Origin: JAKAXG01 sp035702985
GTDB lineage: Bacteria; Actinomycetota; Acidimicrobiia; Acidimicrobiales; Palsa-688
Length of the DNA stretch: 17,936 bases
Assembly: GCA_035702985.1 (NCBI GenBank)
Contig: DASSZD010000029.1
Span: forward strand, 1 to 17,936
Direction: 5' to 3'
In this document: positions 13,955-17,936 of the stretch, piece after piece
Numbering within the stretch: the first letter of the stretch is position 1
Layout: each line of letters starts with the position of its first letter
Program-made: the position numbers and the translations under genes
The notes under the pieces: generated by a model
What the model was told of the DNA's origin: nothing
Database searches by the model: none
Seen by the model: the letters and a program-made list of their open reading frames with translations, nothing else

Positions 13955-14826
13955 ACCCGGACCAGCCTCCCCCGCCCGGCCAGCAGCCCGTTGGGTCGCA
14001 GCAGCATGAGAGCGACGAGCATGGCGAAGGCGATGGCCAGTTCGTAGCTGGAGTTGGTGTAGCTACCGGCCAGTTCCAGGGCCAGGCCGACCAGCACCGC
14101 TCCGATCAGGGTGCCGTAGGGGCGGCCCAGGCCGCCGGCCACGGTGGCGGTGATGGTGATCAGCAGGAAGCTGTTGCCGAAGCTGGGGCTGAAGGCGCCC
14201 ACGTTCTCGGCCAGCACGAAGCCCGCGAACCCGGCGATCACCCCGGCCAGCAGCCATGTGAGGGTGATGACCCTCGTGGCCGGGACACCGCTCGCCCGGG
14301 CCAGATCCCGGTTCTCCGCCACCGCCCGCAGGGCCCGGCCGAACTTGGTCCACTGGAGCAGACCGTAGAGGGCGATGGCCACCACGACCGCAGAAAGCAT
14401 GACCAGAAGCTCGGCCCGGGTGAACACGAACGGCCCGTAGTGATGCGGTGCTCCCTGATTGATCTTGTACGACTTGGTGGCCGCCCCGAAGATCATCACC
14501 AGGACGTTCTGCAGGATCAGCGACAGGCCCAGCGAAGCGATCAGGGTGACCAGCACCGGCTTCCTCGAGAACCGCTCGATGAAGAACACGTTGGTCGCCA
14601 CGCCGGCCAGGCCCCCGATCACAGCGGCCGACGCGGCGGCCAGGATCACGCTGCCGGTGTCCCTCTGGACCAGCCAGGCGGCGAACGCCCCTATGGTCAG
14701 CAGCTCGCCGTGGGCCAGGTTGGCAACCCTGCTCACGGCGTATTCCAGGGTGAAGGCGACGGCCGACAACGCCAGGATGGCTGCCGTAACGAAGCCCACA
14801 CCGACATCGAGTCCGAACTGGTGCAA
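13951..14826 (-). CDS. livH: ABC importer permease, LivH type
   Basis: First gene of the operon and the other membrane subunit. The helices are evident (AAILALSAVAFTLEYAV, then VANLAHGELLTIGAFAAWLV, which is the conserved NFAHGE-like block of LivH). The coupling loop is TKFGRALRAVAENRDLARASGV, and near the end comes TATVAGGLGRPYGTLIGAVLVG. I chose the TTG at 14826 (291 aa) because it gives the usual short N-terminus and has AGGGG 8 nt upstream. The frame opens 14 codons earlier at another TTG, which would add a hydrophilic Gly-rich leader with no better ribosome site. Transcription comes from the promoter at 14890-14918, under probable control of the divergent GntR gene. Confidence 0.93.
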   Translation of the reverse strand: MHQFGLDVGVGFVTAAILALSAVAFTLEYAVSRVANLAHGELLTIGAFAAWLVQRDTGSVILAAASAAVIGGLAGVATNVFFIERFSRKPVLVTLIASLGLSLILQNVLVMIFGAATKSYKINQGAPHHYGPFVFTRAELLVMLSAVVVAIALYGLLQWTKFGRALRAVAENRDLARASGVPATRVITLTWLLAGVIAGFAGFVLAENVGAFSPSFGNSFLLITITATVAGGLGRPYGTLIGAVLVGLALELAGSYTNSSYELAIAFAMLVALMLLRPNGLLAGRGRLVRV

Positions 14827-14870
14827 GTGAACTTCCCCTCTCCCTGATCCCCCCAGGGATGTCGCCAAAG

Positions 14871-14884
14871 GTGACGTCTGTCAC
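14871..14884. promoter_or_regulatory. GTGAC-N4-GTCAC palindrome at liv transcription start
   Basis: GTGAC and GTCAC flank GTCT. The expected liv start point, about 7 nt past the -10 box, falls near 14883, inside this palindrome. A repressor bound here would block initiation. It differs in sequence from the repeats further right, so it could serve a second regulator. Confidence 0.45.
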
Positions 14885-14889
14885 CGCTG

Positions 14890-14918
14890 ATGATAGATGT
14901 GGTTGAGCCACTTGTCCA
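14890..14918 (-). promoter_or_regulatory. Promoter of the liv operon
   Basis: On the minus strand, TGGACA (14913-14918) is followed by a spacer of exactly 17 nt and TATCAT (14890-14895). Each box matches the sigma-70 consensus at five of six positions. It points towards livH, whose start lies about 60 nt downstream, and no better promoter is visible in the 160-bp divergent region. Confidence 0.65.
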
Positions 14919-14944
14919 GTGTTTTGGCTGAGCCACTCAACCAC
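14899..14944. promoter_or_regulatory. Operator-like repeats in the livH/gntR divergent region
   Basis: GTGGTTGAG (14899-14907) and CTCAACCAC (14936-14944) form a perfect 9-bp inverted repeat across 28 bp. TGAGCCACT is also repeated directly at 14904-14912 and 14929-14937. The left elements lie in the spacer of the liv promoter and the right ones upstream of its -35. GntR-type dimers usually bind such symmetric sites near their own gene, so this is the likely site for the divergent regulator, by inference. Confidence 0.6.
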
Positions 14945-14974
14945 TGATTCCGTTAAGTGCAGAGGAGCTGCCGA

Positions 14975-14980
14975 TAAGAT
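14975..14980 (+). promoter_or_regulatory. -10 box for a leaderless gntR transcript
   Basis: TAAGAT lies exactly 6 nt before the GTG at 14987, which would put the transcription start on the start codon. There is no Shine-Dalgarno at a working distance (GGAG is 19 nt away or more). No clear -35 is seen. Confidence 0.5.
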
Positions 14981-14986
14981 CGCCAC

Positions 14987-15715
14987 GTGGGCAATGTGAC
15001 GCAGGATTCGGCACCGGGCGCCCTGCGGCCGGTCGTGCGGCTCCGGTTGTACGAGCAGCTCGTGGACCGCATCATCGAGCACATCCGGGCCGAGGAGATG
15101 GAGACCGGCAGCCGCCTGCCGAGCGAGCGGGTGCTGGCCCAGGCGCTGGGCGTCAGCCGGAACACCCTCAAGCAGGCCCTCCTGGTTCTCGAGGTCCAGG
15201 GGATCATCGAGGTGCGCCACGGGGGCGGGATGTACCTGGCCAGGCCGGTGGACGCGGTCGAGACGCTGGCCGCGCTGGTGGACCGGCGGGGACGGCTGCC
15301 AGACGTGCTCGACGCCCGGGAGGCCGTGGAGACCAAACTGGCGGAGCTGGCCGCCCGGCGCCGCACCGAAGCGGACCTGGCCGCTCTGGACTCCGCTCTG
15401 AGGACCATGGAGGAGGAGGTCGAGCAGGGGGCGGACGCGTCAGAAGGTGACGAGCTGTTCCATGCCGCCCTGGTGGCGGCGGCCCACAGCCCGATCCTGG
15501 CCGGTCTCTACGGCCAGATCGCCGGCATGATCAAAGAGAGCCGGCTCGAATCGCTGCGCCAGCCGGGCCGGCCGGTCAAGTCCCTGGCCCAGCATCAGCG
15601 GATCGCCGACGCCGTGCGGGCCGGCAAGTCGGCCGAAGCGGCCCGGGCCGCCCGCCGCCACGTGGAGACGGTCCGCCGGGTGCGCCTGCTGGACTGGGTG
15701 CCAGAGGACGACTGA
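14987..15715 (+). CDS. GntR-family regulator, FadR/FCD subfamily
   Basis: A 242-aa DNA-binding repressor or activator. The winged helix-turn-helix lies at about 18-87 (LYEQLVDRIIEHIRAEEMETG, SRLPSERVLAQALGVSRNTLKQAL, GIIEVRHGGGMYL). The all-helical FCD ligand domain follows (about 108-235), with the metal-site residues in place: Asp and His in GDELFHAAL, His in AQHQRI and His in ARRHVETV. Such pockets bind a metal that often holds a carboxylate effector, which fits control of a carboxylate uptake operon. It is transcribed divergently from livH across about 160 bp containing symmetric repeats, and it probably represses that operon and itself. The GTG at 14987 follows a TAAGAT box by 6 nt. Confidence 0.92.
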   Translation: MGNVTQDSAPGALRPVVRLRLYEQLVDRIIEHIRAEEMETGSRLPSERVLAQALGVSRNTLKQALLVLEVQGIIEVRHGGGMYLARPVDAVETLAALVDRRGRLPDVLDAREAVETKLAELAARRRTEADLAALDSALRTMEEEVEQGADASEGDELFHAALVAAAHSPILAGLYGQIAGMIKESRLESLRQPGRPVKSLAQHQRIADAVRAGKSAEAARAARRHVETVRRVRLLDWVPEDD

Positions 15716-15727
15716 CCGGCGCGCCGG
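15716..15727 (+). terminator. Perfect palindrome directly after the gntR stop
   Basis: CCGGCGCGCCGG begins on the base after the TGA stop of the regulator gene. A second palindrome, CCCGCCGGCGGG, follows in the same short spacer. There is no T tract, so these are possible GC-rich hairpin terminators only. Confidence 0.35.
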
Positions 15728-15785
15728 GATCTCCGCGTGCCGGGCGGCCGGTTGCAGCCCGCCGGCGGGTCGCCGAGACTGTGGC

Positions 15786-16355
15786 ATGGGCCGCACCTAT
15801 GACCGCGTTGACGACCGCCTGGCCGCCTGGCTGCAGGAGCAGCCGGTGTTCTTCGTGGCCACCGCACCCGTGGCCGCCGACGGTCACGTCAACTGCTCCC
15901 CCAAGGGGAACCGCCACGAGTTCGTGGTGGCGGCCGAGCGGCAGGTCCTGTACCTGGACCAGACCGGCAGCGGCATCGAGACCGTGGCCCACCTCCGGGA
16001 GAACGGCCGGGTCGTGCTCATGTTCTGCGCCTTCCAGGGTCCACCGCGCATCGTGCGGCTGCACGGCCGGGGCCGGCCGGTGCTGCCCGGAGACGACGGC
16101 TTCGACGCCCTGCGCCGGCGGTTCCCGGCCGGGGACGGGACCGGGGTCCGGTCCGTGGTGGTGGTGGACCTGGAGCGGATCTCCGACTCGTGCGGCTACG
16201 GGGTGCCGCTGATGACCTTCGACGGGCACCGGCCGACCATGGACGAGTGGGCGGCCCGCAAGGGCCCCGAGGGCATCGAGCGGTACTGGGAGGAGAAGAA
16301 CGCGGCCAGCCTGGACGGACTGGCCGGCCTGCGGGGGGCGAGTGTCAACGAGTAG
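15786..16355 (+). CDS. PPOX-type (pyridoxamine 5'-phosphate oxidase-like) flavin protein
   Basis: A 189-aa protein of the split-barrel flavin-binding superfamily. Near the N-terminus PVFFVATAPVAADGHVNCSPKG is the usual FMN-side strand and turn; VLYLDQTGSGIETVAHLRENGRVVLMFCAF follows and is highly typical of a stand-alone actinobacterial subgroup; then GPPRIVRLHGRGRPV. The C-terminal about 50 residues (YGVPLMTFDGHRPTMDEWAARKG) are also typical of that subgroup. True PNP oxidase activity is not implied; relatives use FMN or F420 on varied substrates or have no known role. The ATG at 15786 has no clear Shine-Dalgarno. Its stop lies inside the palindrome of the downstream toxin-antitoxin promoter. 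I see no functional tie to the neighbours. Confidence 0.86.
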   Translation: MGRTYDRVDDRLAAWLQEQPVFFVATAPVAADGHVNCSPKGNRHEFVVAAERQVLYLDQTGSGIETVAHLRENGRVVLMFCAFQGPPRIVRLHGRGRPVLPGDDGFDALRRRFPAGDGTGVRSVVVVDLERISDSCGYGVPLMTFDGHRPTMDEWAARKGPEGIERYWEEKNAASLDGLAGLRGASVNE

Positions 16356-16373
16356 CACAACACGTGCTACGCT
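16352..16373 (+). promoter_or_regulatory. Operator palindrome and -10 box of the vapBC pair
   Basis: GTAGCAC (16352-16358) and GTGCTAC (16364-16370) are 7-bp inverted arms around AACAC. The right arm runs into TACGCT (16368-16373), a TANNNT box exactly 6 nt before the antitoxin ATG. This is the arrangement expected for antitoxin or toxin-antitoxin autorepression of a leaderless promoter. The left arm overlaps the stop codon of the flavin-protein gene. Confidence 0.65.
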
Positions 16374-16379
16374 GAGGGC

Positions 16380-16652
16380 ATGACCAGGATCGGAGTGCGG
16401 GAACTTCGCCAGCACGCCAGCCGGTACATAGATGAGGTCAAGGCCGGCGCGACCGTCGAAGTCACCGAGAGAGGCCAGCTAGTGGCGCTTCTCGTCCCAC
16501 CAGGTCCGTTAGAAGCCCTGCGCGACCGCTTGGTGGCAGGAGGGCAACTCCTTCCGGCCAAAGCAGCATTCCGCATGCCCGCCCGAAGGCGCCGATCCAG
16601 GGGAGAGCGCTCTGCGTCGCACCACCTCGAGGAGTTGCGCGCCGAGCGGTGA
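16380..16652 (+). CDS. Phd/YefM-type antitoxin
   Basis: A 90-aa antitoxin expected to bind and neutralise the adjacent PIN toxin and to repress its own promoter. The N-terminal Phd fold is clear: MTRIGVRELRQHASRYIDEVKAG, then TVEVTERGQLVALLVPP. The C-terminal about 45 residues are basic and probably unstructured until bound to the toxin (RMPARRRRSRGERS). The ATG at 16380 lies 6 nt after TACGCT, which suggests leaderless translation. It overlaps the toxin start by 4 nt (GTGA), the usual coupling that keeps antitoxin in excess. Confidence 0.92.
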   Translation: MTRIGVRELRQHASRYIDEVKAGATVEVTERGQLVALLVPPGPLEALRDRLVAGGQLLPAKAAFRMPARRRRSRGERSASHHLEELRAER

Positions 16653-17041
16653 TCTACATGGATACCTCCGCTCTCGTGAAGCTGATCTTCGACGAGCCGG
16701 AGAGCGACGCGCTGGCGGCCTGGCTGAGCAAGCATATGGAAACACCGAAGGTGACCAGTGAGATCTCCGCCATCGAGCTGATCCGCGTGTGCCGCCGTCT
16801 CGACGCCGATGCCGTCGCCGAAGCTCGTCAACTTCTGGCCGGGTTGGACCTGGTTCCCCTGGGGCAAGAAGTCTTGGACCGCGCCGGCTGGGCGGACCCC
16901 GTCGGCCTCCGGACCCTCGACGCCATCCATCTGGCCAGTGCCTTCACGCTGTCCGATGGGATTACGGGCTTCGTCGTCTACGACACCAAGCTGGCTGACG
17001 CTGCGGATGCGGCTGGCTTCGAAATCGTCGCTCCGAGCTGA
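16649..17041 (+). CDS. vapC: VapC-type PIN-domain toxin
   Basis: A 130-aa PIN-domain ribonuclease toxin. The acidic metal site is complete: Asp5 (MDTSALVKL), Glu43 (ISAIELIR), Asp91 (TLDAIHLA) and Asp112 (VYDTKLADAA). The spacing and length are normal for VapC, so it should be active. Known VapC toxins cut tRNA or rRNA; the target here cannot be predicted. The start is a GTG overlapping the antitoxin stop; an ATG three codons in (MDTSA) is an alternative. It is the second gene of a two-gene operon, followed by a 16-nt palindrome. Confidence 0.93.
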   Translation: MIYMDTSALVKLIFDEPESDALAAWLSKHMETPKVTSEISAIELIRVCRRLDADAVAEARQLLAGLDLVPLGQEVLDRAGWADPVGLRTLDAIHLASAFTLSDGITGFVVYDTKLADAADAAGFEIVAPS

Positions 17042-17049
17042 CGACTCTC

Positions 17050-17065
17050 CCGGGGCATGCCCCGG
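17050..17065 (+). terminator. Hairpin after the vapBC operon
   Basis: CCGGGGCATGCCCCGG is a perfect palindrome 8 nt past the toxin stop, giving a 6-bp stem and a CATG loop. The lack of a T tract makes it a possible but unproven terminator. Confidence 0.45.
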
Positions 17066-17133
17066 CCAACGCTGAGCACCTCACGAAACGAGAAGCATCT
17101 GCAGGCACAGGGGGTTCGTATTCTGTTCCGGAG

Positions 17134-17207
17134 TGGGCGCTGAGGGACTCGAACCCCCGACCACCGCGTTGTAAGCGCGGTGCTCTAACCAACTGAGCTA
17201 AGCGCCC
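17134..17207 (-). tRNA. tRNA-Val (anticodon TAC)
   Basis: On the minus strand the acceptor stem is GGGCGCT with AGCGCCC, the D stem GCTC/GAGC, the anticodon stem CCGCG/CGCGG with loop CTTACAA (anticodon TAC, reading the valine codon GUA), the T arm GGGGG-TTCGAGT-CCCTC, and discriminator A. CCA is not encoded, unlike the tRNA-Arg gene in this window. Confidence 0.95.
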
Positions 17208-17269
17208 GGGGGGTTACATGGTAGAGCCCTGGGCGCCCGGCCGCTCGCCCCGGGCCGGACCGGCTCCGG

Positions 17270-17936
17270 TCAGGGGCTCACCCCGAGCCGGGCCAGGGCG
17301 GTGGTCCAATCGGAGGCGATGGCCTGCTGGGCGGCGGCCAGGCCGACCTGGCCCCGGCACACGGCGTCGTGGAGGCGGTCCTCCACGCCGTCCTTGGCGT
17401 TGATCCCGAAGGGGTCCTGCGGGTCGAACTGGGCGGGCCGGCCCTGGTCGGGCTGGGCCCACAGGTTGCGTGTGTCGCTGGCCCCGCCCAGTCCCAGCGG
17501 GACCAGGTGGTCGAGCTCGGTGCCCGACGACGCCCGGGGGTCCCGGTAGGCGGCCTCGGAGAGCCGCTTGAACGGCCCGGACAGCCGCTCCGGCGGCCGC
17601 ACCGACCGGGAATAGCCGCCCGCCCGGCACACCGTGGAGCGGAGGTCCGCCTGGGTGACGGTGGGGTCGACCGCCCCCGGGGTGCAGGCGGGATCGGGCA
17701 GCGGGTAGCCGTCGGCGGCCCGGCCGTAGTGGCAGGTCCCGGCGGCCGGCACCGGGCCGTCCAGCCCGGACGCCGTCCAGCCGGCGCCGGCGGCTGTCAC
17801 CAGCCCGGCCGCCCCCGACGATCCGGCCGGTGGCGCCGCCGTGACCGGTGCCGCCGTGACCGGGGCCGCCGTGACCGGCGCGACCGTGACCGGCACCGGG
17901 GGGGCCGAGGTGCCAGGAGCAACCGTGCCGGCCGGC
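17270..17936 (-). CDS. HNH-nuclease-like protein, N-terminus off the window
   Basis: A partial gene: the frame stays open to the right edge, so the start and any signal peptide lie outside. The C-terminal domain carries an HNH-type motif: TELDHLVPLGLGGASDTRNLW (D-H, then Asn) and a later His in AKDGVEDRLHDAVC. The preceding ACTPGAVDPTVTQADLRSTVC and SVRPP stretches are typical of small actinobacterial HNH-like proteins, many of them exported. Upstream is an Ala/Pro/Val/Thr linker made of PVTAA units encoded by 15-bp DNA repeats, a common spacer between a membrane anchor or signal and a secreted domain. Nuclease activity is likely but unproven; export is inferred from the linker and the cysteines. 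It lies downstream of no visible partner. Confidence 0.78.
   Translation of the reverse strand, partial: PAGTVAPGTSAPPVPVTVAPVTAAPVTAAPVTAAPPAGSSGAAGLVTAAGAGWTASGLDGPVPAAGTCHYGRAADGYPLPDPACTPGAVDPTVTQADLRSTVCRAGGYSRSVRPPERLSGPFKRLSEAAYRDPRASSGTELDHLVPLGLGGASDTRNLWAQPDQGRPAQFDPQDPFGINAKDGVEDRLHDAVCRGQVGLAAAQQAIASDWTTALARLGVSP
17835..17894 (-). repeat. 15-bp tandem repeat encoding a PVTAA linker
   Basis: Four units of GCCGCCGTGACCGGN occupy this stretch (the last is degenerate: GCGACCGTGACCGGC). They stay in frame with the HNH-like gene and encode a Pro-Val-Thr-Ala-Ala linker. Copy number could vary by slippage without breaking the frame. Confidence 0.75.

Noticed and set aside
1615..17207. 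Duplicated tRNA end marking the far side of an integrated element
   Set aside because: I searched by eye for the 3' part of tRNA-Arg elsewhere in the window and found no copy; tRNA-Val shares only the general T-arm consensus.

Overview
The window is about 18 kb of very GC-rich DNA (strong G/C third-position bias, GTG and TTG starts, short intergenic gaps, several start codons placed right after a TANNNT box). This fits a high-GC actinobacterium, possibly a soil or freshwater lineage known mainly from metagenomes. I cannot name the genus, and even the class is a guess.

Layout. (1) 1-1690: a tyrosine integrase on the minus strand, next to a plus-strand tRNA-Arg(CCT). This looks like one end of, or a relic of, an integrated element. 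(2) 1691-2040: non-coding DNA with two 83-bp direct repeats and a 9-bp minisatellite. (3) 2041-3183: a secreted lipoprotein of unknown function whose repetitive 3' tail seems to carry a 1-nt insertion. It converges on an MFS transporter (3259-4992), which lies downstream of a phospholipase C/acid-phosphatase-type phosphoesterase (5117-6601) and a tiny proline-rich ORF (6708-6848), all on the minus strand. (4) 6936-7997: a Dabb-domain protein, an uncharacterised small protein and a 54-codon ORF with a good ribosome site.

(5) 8000-14826 is the main functional unit: a minus-strand operon livH-livM-livG-livF-substrate-binding lipoprotein-CaiB-family CoA-transferase-crotonase. Four of its six junctions are stop/start overlaps. 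It is read from a promoter near 14890-14918 (TGGACA, 17-nt spacer, TATCAT) that is embedded in inverted and direct repeats. A divergent GntR/FadR-type regulator (14987-15715) starts on the other side. The simplest reading is regulated uptake of a carboxylic acid by a branched-chain-type ABC importer, CoA activation by the class III CoA-transferase, and processing by a crotonase that lacks both glutamates of classical enoyl-CoA hydratase. The substrate cannot be read from the sequence. This is the best candidate in the window for an undescribed pathway, but it is built from known families.

(6) 15786-17936: a PPOX-type flavin-binding protein, a Phd/VapB-VapC toxin-antitoxin pair with an operator-like palindrome over its promoter, a minus-strand tRNA-Val(TAC), and the C-terminal part of an HNH-nuclease-like protein that runs off the right edge. 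I saw no CRISPR array, rRNA or complete transposon.
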